From contig CALWUW010000012.1 in NCBI GenBank assembly GCA_944384815.1, positions 48,175 to 112,174 on the forward strand: a DNA stretch of 64,000 nt, in the 5' to 3' direction. Both the position numbers and the translations under genes were made by a program. Positions 36,631 to 44,355 of this stretch are shown here, piece after piece. This DNA comes from an uncultured Clostridia bacterium. GTDB taxonomy: Bacteria > Bacillota > Clostridia > Oscillospirales > Acutalibacteraceae. Under the pieces are notes generated by a model, which was not told the origin of the DNA, made no database searches, and saw nothing but the letters and a program-made list of their open reading frames with translations. How positions within the stretch are numbered: the first letter of the stretch is position 1; every line of letters begins with the position of its first letter.

Positions 36631-36658
36631 CGGGCAGGCTGTTTTCACGGCCTGCCCG
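36631..36658 (-). terminator. hairpin between binding-protein and permease genes
   Basis: A 9-bp stem CGGGCAGGC...GCCTGCCCG without a T-run on the minus strand. It is probably a partial terminator or a 3'-end stabiliser that lets the cell make more binding protein than permease. Confidence 0.55.
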
Positions 36659-36688
36659 TATATGATGAAAATTCAAATCCGGCATCCA

Positions 36689-37453
36689 TCAATACTGGTT
36701 AACGATCTGCTCCAGTTCTCCGCTTTCTTTCATTTCACGGATCACTTCATTGATCTTATCCAGAAGTTCCTTGTTTCCCTTAGGAACGGCAATGGCATAC
36801 TCTTCATTTTCCGTCAGAGCTTCCTCCAATACCTGGAGAGTATCCGAATTCTTTTCTACAAATTTGTCGGCAGGAAAACTGTCAATCACCACTGCATCCA
36901 AACGGCCGGCCATCAGGTCGGAAACCGCTTCCATACCCTTGCTGTAACGCTTTACTTCGCCTACGGTGTACTCGCTCTCGCCATCTTCGTTGGTGCAGTA
37001 TTTATCACCGGTGGTTCCCTGCTGCACACCTACGGTTTTGCCCGCCAGGTCTGCCGGTCCGGTAATGGGGCTGTCCTTCGTTACAATGATTACCTGGGCC
37101 GCATTGTAATAGCTTTCCGAGAAATCCACGTTCTTTTTACGATCCTCATCGGCCGTCATACCCGCAGCGATCATATCCGCCTTGCCGCCCTGAAGAGCAG
37201 GAATCAAAGCGTCAAATTCCAGATTCAGCACTTCCAGTTCTACGCCCAGCTTTTCCGCAATTTTCTCGGAAATGTCAATATCGATTCCCACGATCTCGTT
37301 TCCGTCATGATATTCAAAAGGTTCAAATTCCGCATTGGTGGCCATCACCAATTTGCCGCTTTTCTGAATATCCGCCAAAGACCTTGTCTGGCTGCAAGCC
37401 GCAAAGGAAAGCAGCATTCCTACAGACAAAAGCAACGCCATAATCTTTTTCAT
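36689..37453 (-). CDS. amino-acid ABC transporter substrate-binding lipoprotein
   Basis: 254 residues. A lipoprotein signal (KKIMALLLSVGMLLSFAAC) places the acylated Cys at about residue 20. The family-3 solute-binding fold follows, with KLVMATNAEFEPFEY, GIDIDISEKIAEKLG, DMIAAGMTADEDRKK and DFSESYY. It captures a polar amino acid outside the membrane. The start has GGAGGG upstream. It is first gene of the operon, behind a promoter and a palindrome at 37503-37553. Confidence 0.95.
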   Translation of the reverse strand: MKKIMALLLSVGMLLSFAACSQTRSLADIQKSGKLVMATNAEFEPFEYHDGNEIVGIDIDISEKIAEKLGVELEVLNLEFDALIPALQGGKADMIAAGMTADEDRKKNVDFSESYYNAAQVIIVTKDSPITGPADLAGKTVGVQQGTTGDKYCTNEDGESEYTVGEVKRYSKGMEAVSDLMAGRLDAVVIDSFPADKFVEKNSDTLQVLEEALTENEEYAIAVPKGNKELLDKINEVIREMKESGELEQIVNQY

Positions 37454-37502
37454 TTCCTTATTCCCTCCATACATTCCTGTGTCACGTTTATCACTGTTCT
37501 GT

Positions 37503-37553
37503 ATTATATCGCATAAATATTCACATTTCAAGTCATTTGCAAATATTTTTGCA
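37503..37553 (-). promoter_or_regulatory. promoter and palindrome upstream of the first ABC operon
   Basis: Minus strand: TTGAAA (37526-37531), 17 bp, TATAAT (37503-37508). Just upstream is TGCAAATATTTTTGCA (37538-37553), an inverted repeat TGCAAA-N4-TTTGCA, placed like an activator or repressor site. Confidence 0.65.
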
Positions 37554-37585
37554 TGTTTATAGGAATCATCAATCCTTCCCTGTTT

Positions 37586-38479
37586 TCAGCGGCGACTTTG
37601 TGGATTTTGTCCGGAAATCCACGCATATAACGCTTTCAGGTCCGGGGGAACCGGTGCCTCCATGCTTTGTACCGCACCGGATACCGGATGTATAAACTGT
37701 ATAAAACGGCAATGCAGCGCCTGACGGCAAATGTGCTCCCTGTTTCCTCCATACAAAGTATCTCCCGCCAAAGGCGTACCCCGGGCCGACATATGCACGC
37801 GGATCTGATGGGTTCTTCCGGTTTCCAGAGAAAACCAAAGAGCCGTATGGCCCTTTCCACAGATCTCCGTTTTCCAGTGGGTGACGGAAGGGTCTCCGTC
37901 CTCCCGCACACACCTTTGCACGGTGTGCCCCGGGAGCAACCCTATGCTTCCGGATTCCGTCCCTTCTCCACACCATTCCCCCTGGCAAATGCCCCAGTAT
38001 TCTTTTCGGACATGATTTCCCAGAAAAGAGGCGGCAAAAGAGTGTTTGGCCAGAAGCAGCGCGCCTGTGGTATCTTTATCCAAGCGATAGACGGGATAAA
38101 AAACGGAAGGTTCCCCCTGATGATCCAAATACCATGCCACTGCGTTGGCAAGGCTTCCGCTGTCATGGCCGGGGCAGGGGTACATGGGCATTCCGCTGGG
38201 TTTATTTACCAGCAGAAGGTGGTCGTCCTCAAACAGCACCTCCAGCGGAAGCTTTTCCGGAGGGATTTCGGATATTTTTTCCTGAGAAAGGATTTGTATT
38301 TGATCTCCCGGGTGGAGAAGGGCTGTTGCAAACACTGGGGTTCCGTTTAACAAAATGCCGCCATCCATTTGTTTTGCCTGGGAAAGCACCTGCGCGGAAA
38401 CTCCTTTTTCCTTTCGCAAAAAGGTTTTCAGCTGGGCGTTTGCCCAAGATTCTGGAACTGTCCAACATATGGCTTTCAT
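37586..38479 (-). CDS. RluA-family RNA pseudouridine synthase
   Basis: 297 residues. An S4-like N-terminal segment (FLRKEKGVSAQVLSQAKQ) precedes the catalytic domain, with VNKPSGMPMYP and the active-site Asp134 in YRLDKDTTGALL; LETGRTHQIRVHM is the other family block. It isomerises specific uridines in rRNA or tRNA; which ones is unclear. The ATG at 38479 is chosen, as the ORF-initial GTG lies inside the GGGGTG site. Confidence 0.92.
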   Translation of the reverse strand: MKAICWTVPESWANAQLKTFLRKEKGVSAQVLSQAKQMDGGILLNGTPVFATALLHPGDQIQILSQEKISEIPPEKLPLEVLFEDDHLLLVNKPSGMPMYPCPGHDSGSLANAVAWYLDHQGEPSVFYPVYRLDKDTTGALLLAKHSFAASFLGNHVRKEYWGICQGEWCGEGTESGSIGLLPGHTVQRCVREDGDPSVTHWKTEICGKGHTALWFSLETGRTHQIRVHMSARGTPLAGDTLYGGNREHICRQALHCRFIQFIHPVSGAVQSMEAPVPPDLKALYAWISGQNPQSRR

Positions 38480-38561
38480 ATCCTTCACCCCTTTTCCCCA
38501 TTTTATCTTTTCAATGCCTGATACAGAAAACGGGACAGCCTGCCGCTGCCCCGTTGTTTTT

Positions 38562-39632
38562 TTATTTTACTTCCACTGTCCAGCCGAATTCATCTTTCAG
38601 CTTGCCCCACTGGATGCCTGTTAAGGTGTCATACAATTTCTGGGAGAGCTCTCCGATCTCACCATTGTTGATGGTCAAAACCTCGTCGCCCCATTTCAGG
38701 TGACCAATGGGAGAGATTACCGCTGCCGTACCGCTGCCGAACGCCTCTTTCAGGCGTCCCTCCTGGCCGGCCTGCACCAGCTCGTCAATAGAGATCCGTC
38801 TCTCGCTGACTTTCATGCCCCAGCTCTTCAGCAGATCAATGCAGGACATCCGGGTAATACCGGGAAGGATGGAGCCCTGAAGTTCCGGCGTTACCACTTC
38901 GTCATCGATAACAAAAAATACGTTCATGGTGCCTACTTCTTCCACGTACTTTCTCTCAATGCCGTCCAGCCACAGAACCTGGGTATATTCCTGCTTCTCC
39001 GCTTCGTCCTGCGCTTTCAGGGACGCTGCGTAGTTGCCTGCTGTCTTGGTATAGCCCATGCCGCCCCGAACCGCGCGAACATAGTTTTTCTCCACATAGA
39101 TCTTCACCGGATCCAATCCTTCGGGATAGTAAGCACCTACCGGGCAGCAGATCACAATAAACAGCAGATGGACGGAAGGATGCACACCGATATGCTCATC
39201 CATGCCCAGAATAAAGGGACGAATGTAAAGGGAAGTTCCCTCTCCCTCGGGAATCCAATCCCGATCCACGGAAACCAGCTTTTTAATGGCTTCTTCCGCA
39301 AATTTCTCGTCGATCAACGGAATGCACAGCCGCTCATTGGAAGAATTCAGACGAGCCATATTTTTCTCCGGACGGAACAAGAGAACGCGCCCATCGGGAG
39401 CTTTATATGCCTTCATGCCCTCGAATACCGACTGTCCATAATGCAGGCACATACAGGACGGCATCATGGGAAGCGGGCCGTAAGGAACGATTCTCGGATC
39501 GTGCCATCCCTGCCCCTCATCATATTCCATGATAAACATATGGTCCGTAAAGATTCGCCCAAACGGAAGGGGATCCCCGGGAGCCGGTTTATTTTTCGGA
39601 TTTTTTGTCAGTTCAACTTTGATTTCCTGCAT
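38562..39632 (-). CDS. ilvE: branched-chain amino-acid aminotransferase
   Basis: 356 residues, a fold-type IV PLP enzyme of the long (BCAT-II-like) form. Marks are LHYGQSVFEGMKAYK, FRPEKNMARLNSSN, the PLP lysine in GMGYTKTAGNYAAS, and GSGTAAVISPIG. It interconverts Leu/Ile/Val and their keto acids with 2-oxoglutarate. GAAGG lies 8 nt before the ATG. It is monocistronic behind a clear sigma-A promoter; no T-box is visible in the short leader. Confidence 0.95.
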   Translation of the reverse strand: MQEIKVELTKNPKNKPAPGDPLPFGRIFTDHMFIMEYDEGQGWHDPRIVPYGPLPMMPSCMCLHYGQSVFEGMKAYKAPDGRVLLFRPEKNMARLNSSNERLCIPLIDEKFAEEAIKKLVSVDRDWIPEGEGTSLYIRPFILGMDEHIGVHPSVHLLFIVICCPVGAYYPEGLDPVKIYVEKNYVRAVRGGMGYTKTAGNYAASLKAQDEAEKQEYTQVLWLDGIERKYVEEVGTMNVFFVIDDEVVTPELQGSILPGITRMSCIDLLKSWGMKVSERRISIDELVQAGQEGRLKEAFGSGTAAVISPIGHLKWGDEVLTINNGEIGELSQKLYDTLTGIQWGKLKDEFGWTVEVK

Positions 39633-39706
39633 GTTGGAAGCCTTCTTTCCGTGTATTCCTCCGCAAAAACCTGCGCTTTGCAAAGATATTAAACAAGATT
39701 GTTGTT

Positions 39707-39735
39707 ATTGTAGCACTATCCGTAGGTTTTTTCAA
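39707..39735 (-). promoter_or_regulatory. sigma-A promoter of ilvE
   Basis: Minus strand: TTGAAA (39730-39735), 17 bp, TACAAT (39707-39712), with TGC before the -10. Confidence 0.75.
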
Positions 39736-39761
39736 GAGATTCCTTCTTTTAGAAATATTGT

Positions 39762-41123
39762 TCAAAAGCGCTGCTCCCGCAAGCGCAATCCTTTGGGATA
39801 GCGATTCTTCAAGCGCCCTCCTGAAGCTTTTCCGAAGCCGCACAGCACTCCGGCAACGGAAACGCCTGTCCAACCTCGCAGAGAATCCGAAACGGAGATC
39901 TCTTCCCCCCGCAGAAAGGCAAGAAGGTTGGGGTCCTCCGGCGCAAAATCCACACTTTGCCGAAGCATGGAAGGGGTGGCGGCCATGAACAGATGGTGAC
40001 AAGGTTCCAGGCGATTTCCTTTTTGTTCAAACGCCTGTACTCCCGCTCGCAGCACTTTGCAATCCGGAAGATCCAGCCAGTCTTCCGGAAGAAGGTAGAT
40101 ATATTTTCCCTGGGTCTGAAATTTGCCCCAGGGAGAGCAGGAAAACAACTCCTGCTGAAACGCCCTGGCTTCTTTGTTCTCTTTTAGGGCTCGTCCTTCC
40201 CCGGAAGGAAAGGCTTCTTTCCAGCCGTCTTTTCGCAGGCAAGCCACAAAATGTCCTTCTCCTCCATCCATGGGATAAATGCGCCACATGGCTTCTCCGG
40301 TTTTTCGTCCAAAGGAAACCTCCTTGGGTTCCGGGTGAAATTCCGGATGGCGGCGCAAAAAGGTGTAAATGGTTTCCTCGTTTTCCACCGGCGCGAAGGT
40401 ACAGGTGGAATACACCAAAAGTCCGCCGGGACGAAGAGCCCTGGCCGCATTGTCCAAAATTTCCGCCTGCCGTGCCGCGCAGCTTTCCGTTAACTCCGGG
40501 TTCCACTGGGTAACTGCCTGTTCCTCTTTCCGAAACATTCCTTCTCCGGAACAGGGTGCGTCTACCAGCACCCGGTCAAAAAATTCTTCCATCTTTTCGC
40601 ACAAAAATTTCGTCTCACAGGAAGAAACCACCCCATTGGAAACTCCCATCCGCTCCAGATTGGAAAGAAGGATCGAAGCCCGGCTTCCTATGACCTCATT
40701 GGACCAAAGAAGCCCTTTTCCTTCCAGCAAGGCCGCAATTTGAGAACTTTTTCCTCCCGGGGCGGCACAAAGGTCCAAAATCCGCTCTCCCGGCTGCGGA
40801 TCCAGGATCGTAACAGCGGAGGCCGCGGAAGGCTCCTGGGAATAGAAAGCTCCCGCATGATGAAGAGGATTTCCTCCCAATTTGCCGCCATCCCAAGGGA
40901 AATAGTAAGAGAAGGGGGAAAACGGCGCCGGTTTTAATGGAAAGGAAAAAATCTTCTCCCATGTATCAGCAGAACATTTGGCAGGATTGCGGCGCACTCC
41001 TCGAAACGCAGGCTGAGTATATGCCTTCAAAAGAAGAGGATACTCTTCTCCCAGCAAATGTTTCATTCGTTCCAAAAAGGCAGCCGGTAAATCTTTCTGA
41101 ATTTTTTCTTCTGCATTCTGCAT
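39762..41123 (-). CDS. RsmB/RsmF-family rRNA cytosine-C5 methyltransferase
   Basis: 453 residues. The SAM-binding motif LDLCAAPGGKSSQIA and the two family cysteines, DAPCSGEGMFRK (release) and VYSTCTFAPVENE (nucleophile region), are clear. The C-terminal part with LKNRYPKGLRLR resembles the PUA-like RNA-binding domain of RsmF. It methylates a cytosine in 16S rRNA or tRNA. The ATG at 41123 has GGGAGG 6 nt before it. Its 5' end touches the sigma-G-like promoter of the divergent small gene. Confidence 0.9.
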   Translation of the reverse strand: MQNAEEKIQKDLPAAFLERMKHLLGEEYPLLLKAYTQPAFRGVRRNPAKCSADTWEKIFSFPLKPAPFSPFSYYFPWDGGKLGGNPLHHAGAFYSQEPSAASAVTILDPQPGERILDLCAAPGGKSSQIAALLEGKGLLWSNEVIGSRASILLSNLERMGVSNGVVSSCETKFLCEKMEEFFDRVLVDAPCSGEGMFRKEEQAVTQWNPELTESCAARQAEILDNAARALRPGGLLVYSTCTFAPVENEETIYTFLRRHPEFHPEPKEVSFGRKTGEAMWRIYPMDGGEGHFVACLRKDGWKEAFPSGEGRALKENKEARAFQQELFSCSPWGKFQTQGKYIYLLPEDWLDLPDCKVLRAGVQAFEQKGNRLEPCHHLFMAATPSMLRQSVDFAPEDPNLLAFLRGEEISVSDSLRGWTGVSVAGVLCGFGKASGGRLKNRYPKGLRLREQRF

Positions 41124-41149
41124 AAACTTCCTCCCGAAACAGCATACTA
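41120..41149 (+). promoter_or_regulatory. sigma-G-type (forespore) promoter
   Basis: GCATA (41120-41124), exactly 18 bp, CATACTA (41143-41149). This equals the Bacillus forespore sigma-G consensus (GMATR-N18-CATWMTA) at every position. A start would fall near 41156, giving a 5' leader of about 17 nt with GGGGGTG before the ATG of the 52-codon gene. Confidence 0.65.
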
Positions 41150-41172
41150 GGTATTGCAAAGGGGGTGAAAAA

Positions 41173-41331
41173 ATGGATAAAACCAACAAGACCAATTCCA
41201 CCAATAAGGCAAACGGTTCCAACAACATGAATTCCACTCGTAAGCCCAACGGCGCTACTTCCTCTGTAAAGCCCAACGGTTCTTCCTCCATGAACAAGAG
41301 CTCCCAGAATTCCGCCGAAAATTGCGATTGA
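41173..41331 (+). CDS. small Asn/Ser-rich protein, probable spore-associated
   Basis: 52 residues (MDKTNKTNST ... SSQNSAENCD): about half Asn, Ser and Lys, almost no hydrophobic residues, one terminal Cys. It has a strong ribosome site (GGGGGTG, 6 nt), a sigma-G-like promoter and a perfect terminator, so it is a real short gene. Composition, size and promoter recall small forespore proteins, but no SASP family signature is present and I cannot name the family. Confidence 0.75.
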   Translation: MDKTNKTNSTNKANGSNNMNSTRKPNGATSSVKPNGSSSMNKSSQNSAENCD

Positions 41332-41357
41332 CCTATCTTAAAATACGGTAATGATTC

Positions 41358-41391
41358 AAGAAAGCAAACAGGGAAACCTGTTTGCTTTCTT
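41358..41391 (+). terminator. terminator of the small sigma-G gene
   Basis: A perfect 15-bp stem (41358-41372 with 41377-41391) closed by a GAAA tetraloop, 26 bp past the stop. Confidence 0.8.
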
Positions 41392-41450
41392 TGCTTGCCT
41401 ATAAGAAATTCCGCAAACCAAAGTGCTTTGCTTCCGGATGATCCTCTTTT

Positions 41451-41876
41451 TCATTCCTCCGTAGCCTGCATAGCCTCCGTAGTCTGTGCAGCCTGCATGG
41501 CTGAGAACAGCTGCCGCAACCGGTCCAGCTTTCCTTCCAGATATAAATAGCCAAACAGCGCTTCCAAACCCGTGGCTCCGTGGTACTCCGCCGGGGAAGC
41601 ATTTTTAGGCACATGCCCCACGTGGGCGTTTCGCCCCCGCAAAAACACTTCCCGCTCCTTCTCCTCCAGCAAGGGGAAAATCCGGTTCACCGCTTGATTT
41701 TGCGCCGAACAGCAAACCTGTTCCACTGCCCGAGCATGCAGCTTTTTCACAGGACAATTCCCGCCGCAAACCAGCTGCTCCCGCACAAACAGCTCAAACA
41801 CACAATCTCCCACAAAAGCCAAAGTCAAAGGACTCAGCAAGGAGGGATCGCAGGGCTGTCCCAAAAAACGTTCCAT
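41451..41876 (-). CDS. mrnC: Mini-ribonuclease III
   Basis: 141 residues: an RNase III catalytic domain without the double-stranded-RNA-binding domain. LAFVGDCVFELFVR and ATGLEALFGYLYLEGK hold the acidic metal-binding residues. Mini-III matures 23S rRNA in Firmicutes. It lies 11 bp downstream of obgE on the same strand. The C-terminus carries a short run of Ala-Thr-Glu repeats (AAQTTEAMQATEE) not needed for catalysis. Confidence 0.92.
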   Translation of the reverse strand: MERFLGQPCDPSLLSPLTLAFVGDCVFELFVREQLVCGGNCPVKKLHARAVEQVCCSAQNQAVNRIFPLLEEKEREVFLRGRNAHVGHVPKNASPAEYHGATGLEALFGYLYLEGKLDRLRQLFSAMQAAQTTEAMQATEE

Positions 41877-41887
41877 GCTTTCCTCTC

Positions 41888-43159
41888 CTATTCCATAAAG
41901 TCAAATTCCAGATCATACAGGCTTACGGTATCCCCTTCCTGCACGCCGGCCTCCCGCAAAGCATCAATTACGCCGGACTGGATGAGAACTCGCTGGAAAT
42001 ATTGGAGCGATTCGTAATCGTCGAAATTGACCGACTGAAGAATTTTCAAAAGCCAAGGCGCTTCCACAAAATACACGCCGTCCTGGACGGTGATCTTCAC
42101 ATCGTGGCGCCCGATCTCCTCGGCAGAAGCCAAAGCTACCGGTTCCGCCTCAAACTGGCGGATAGGCGGCAGCTTGGAAAGCATCTCCTGGATCTGATCC
42201 AGAAGAGGATCCACCTGATACCGAATGGCAGCCATAATGGGAAAAAACATATATCCCTGACTTTCCACATATTCCTTAAACTCTTCCACGTCAGCATCTT
42301 CCGCCAAATCGCATTTGTTTCCCGCTACCAGCATGGGCCGCTGGGCCAGCTCCGGATTAAACTTTTCCAGCTCCCGGTTAATTACGCGAAAATCCTCTTT
42401 GGGGTCCCGCCCTTCGCTGCCGGAAACGTCTACGATATGCACCAGCAGGCGGCAGCGTTCCACATGCCGGAGGAACTGATGCCCCAAGCCAACTCCTTCC
42501 CAAGCTCCTTCAATCAGCCCGGGAATATCCGCCATAACAAAGGAACGGCCTTCTCCATGGCGCACCACTCCCAGCACCGGCGTGATGGTGGTGAAATGAT
42601 AGTTGGCGATATTGGGTTTGGCCTCGCTGACAACGGAAATCAAGGTGGATTTTCCCACGTTTGGGTATCCAACCAGCCCTACATCCGCCAAAAGCTTCAG
42701 CTCCATCTGCAATTCCATTTCTTCTCCCGGCGTACCAGGTTTGGCAAAGCGGGGGACTTGCCGGGTGGGCGTGGCAAAATGGCTGTTTCCCCAGCCGCCT
42801 TTTCCGCCTTTGGCAATGATCTGGGGCTCATCGGAGGAAAGATCCGCAACCAGTCTGCCGGTTTCCGCGTCCTTCAGCAACGTCCCTCTGGGAACATAAA
42901 CCACCAAGTCCTCCGCGTTTTTTCCGTTGCACCGCTTTCCTCTTCCGTTTTCTCCCTTAGCGGCAATATATTTCCGCTTGTACCGGAAATCCGCCAACGT
43001 AGAAAGGTTATCGTCCACCTGGAAAACAATATTGCCTCCACGGCCGCCGTCTCCGCCGTCCGGCCCGCCGGCAGCCACATATTTTTCTCTCCGGAAAGAA
43101 ACCGCTCCGTCTCCTCCGTCTCCGGCTTTAATTTTAATTTTGGCGCTGTCAATAAACAT
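41888..43159 (-). CDS. obgE: GTPase Obg
   Basis: 423 residues: a glycine-rich Obg fold (about 1-158), a G domain with GYPNVGKSTL, DIPGLIEGA and NKCD, and a C-terminal OCT domain (about 350-423). It acts in 50S ribosome assembly and stress/sporulation control. It lies downstream of the L21-Prp-L27 operon, as in most Firmicutes, but a terminator separates them. Confidence 0.97.
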   Translation of the reverse strand: MFIDSAKIKIKAGDGGDGAVSFRREKYVAAGGPDGGDGGRGGNIVFQVDDNLSTLADFRYKRKYIAAKGENGRGKRCNGKNAEDLVVYVPRGTLLKDAETGRLVADLSSDEPQIIAKGGKGGWGNSHFATPTRQVPRFAKPGTPGEEMELQMELKLLADVGLVGYPNVGKSTLISVVSEAKPNIANYHFTTITPVLGVVRHGEGRSFVMADIPGLIEGAWEGVGLGHQFLRHVERCRLLVHIVDVSGSEGRDPKEDFRVINRELEKFNPELAQRPMLVAGNKCDLAEDADVEEFKEYVESQGYMFFPIMAAIRYQVDPLLDQIQEMLSKLPPIRQFEAEPVALASAEEIGRHDVKITVQDGVYFVEAPWLLKILQSVNFDDYESLQYFQRVLIQSGVIDALREAGVQEGDTVSLYDLEFDFME

Positions 43160-43246
43160 GCGTTTCGCCTCCTTTTCCGGAATATCCCGCCCGGATCTCT
43201 ATTTTCCGCAAGCGTCACCGAAATATGCCCGGAAACCATTTAAAAA

Positions 43247-43270
43247 ATCCCGGGCAGAACTGCCCGGGAT
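43247..43270 (-). terminator. terminator between rpmA and obgE
   Basis: An 11-bp perfect stem ATCCCGGGCAG with a 2-nt apex, followed by TTTTTTAAA on the minus strand, 14 bp past the rpmA stop. Confidence 0.85.
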
Positions 43271-43283
43271 CTCAGACCTATCC

Positions 43284-43568
43284 TTACTGCTCTACTGCGT
43301 AAACGCTGACCTTCTTGCGGTCACGGCCAAGACGCTCAAACTTTACCTTGCCGTCCACCAAAGCGAACAGGGAGTCATCGGAGCCTCTGCCCACATTCTC
43401 ACCGGGATGAATATGCGTTCCGCGCTGCTTTACCAAAATGTTTCCGGCCAGAACAAACTGACCATCCGCACGCTTTACGCCAAGACGTTTGGACTCGGAA
43501 TCACGGCCGTTCTTCGTGGAGCCCATTCCTTTTTTATGCGCGAATAACTGAATATTGATCTTCAGCAT
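43284..43568 (-). CDS. rpmA: 50S ribosomal protein L27
   Basis: 94 residues. The N-terminal [14 protein letters not shown] carries the Firmicutes extension that must be cut after the LF-A region to expose the L27 tail at the peptidyl-transferase centre. The protease that does this (Prp) is encoded immediately upstream, 3 bp away. The body ([17 protein letters not shown]) is typical L27. Confidence 0.98.
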   Translation of the reverse strand: MLKINIQLFAHKKGMGSTKNGRDSESKRLGVKRADGQFVLAGNILVKQRGTHIHPGENVGRGSDDSLFALVDGKVKFERLGRDRKKVSVYAVEQ

Positions 43569-43571
43569 TCC

Positions 43572-43892
43572 TTACACCTCCGTATAACATACTTGAATAT
43601 TTTGGGGATACTGTTCTTCAAGCCACAACATATGAAGCTTGAACCCCGAAAACAAGACTCTGCAATCTTTCGCGTCTTTCCCATCCACACGAATCCGAAG
43701 GAATCCATCCTCTGCGGAAACCTGCGCCTGAACCCCCAGTACATCCGTCACGGCATTTACCGTCATATACGCTGCGGAGGAAACCGCCGCGCAGACAATA
43801 TCGCTGCCGGACTCTCCGTATCCGGAATGCCCATTTATGGAAAAACCTAAAAGCTCGCCCCGGGGATTTGTGAAAAACTCTGCCTGAATCAT
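43572..43892 (-). CDS. prp: ribosomal-processing cysteine protease Prp
   Basis: 106 residues. Catalytic His22 (NGHSGYG) and Cys34 (SDIVCAAVS) sit at the same numbers as in the characterised staphylococcal enzyme. It removes the N-terminal extension of L27. It lies between rplU and rpmA in the conserved Firmicutes order. Confidence 0.96.
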   Translation of the reverse strand: MIQAEFFTNPRGELLGFSINGHSGYGESGSDIVCAAVSSAAYMTVNAVTDVLGVQAQVSAEDGFLRIRVDGKDAKDCRVLFSGFKLHMLWLEEQYPQNIQVCYTEV

Positions 43893-43906
43893 GAACCTGC
43901 TTTAAA

Positions 43907-44215
43907 TCAGGCGTGGATCGCTTCGATCTGCACCTTGGTATAAGGCTGACGATGACCCATCTTCCGCTTTTCACCCTTCTTGGGCTTGTACGTAAACACG
44001 GTGATCTTCTTTGCCTTACCGTTTTTCAGAACTTTGCCCACTACGGAAGCACCTTCCACATAAGGCGTGCCGATTTTCATTCCGTCTTCACCGTTCAAAG
44101 CAATTACCTTGAACTCTACGGTGGAATCTTCTTCTGCCGCAAGCTTTTCCACAAAGATTACGTCGCCGTACTGCACTTTGTACTGCTTGCCGCCTGTTTC
44201 GATTACTGCAAACAT
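43907..44215 (-). CDS. rplU: 50S ribosomal protein L21
   Basis: 102 residues starting [15 protein letters not shown] with the C-terminal [18 protein letters not shown]. It is first gene of the L21-Prp-L27 operon, preceded by an autoregulatory-type leader RNA. CAGGAA precedes the ATG at 44215; a longer in-frame ATG at 44266 would lie inside the leader. Confidence 0.98.
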   Translation of the reverse strand: MFAVIETGGKQYKVQYGDVIFVEKLAAEEDSTVEFKVIALNGEDGMKIGTPYVEGASVVGKVLKNGKAKKITVFTYKPKKGEKRKMGHRQPYTKVQIEAIHA

Positions 44216-44235
44216 CTTTTTTCCTGCTTTCATAT

Positions 44236-44288
44236 GAGTCTCGCTACTGTCAGGTGGGAAATCCACTTAAACCTGCAATACGCGGCTT
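44236..44288 (-). ncRNA. L21 leader (ribosomal protein leader RNA)
   Basis: The minus-strand 5' leader of rplU contains the conserved pattern GCAGGTTTAAGTGG...CCCACCTGAC, a two-part stem (CAGGT/ACCTG and GTGG/CCAC) seen in the Firmicutes L21 leader. It is thought to bind excess L21 and reduce operon expression. Confidence 0.8.
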
Positions 44289-44292
44289 AAAG

Positions 44293-44321
44293 AGTATACC
44301 ACAGAGTATCGGAAAAGTCAA
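44293..44321 (-). promoter_or_regulatory. sigma-A promoter of rplU-prp-rpmA
   Basis: Minus strand: TTGACT (44316-44321), 17 bp, TATACT (44293-44298), with TGG before the -10. Confidence 0.85.
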
Positions 44322-44355
44322 CGAAAAAAACCGGATTCTTCCTAATTTTTACAGA

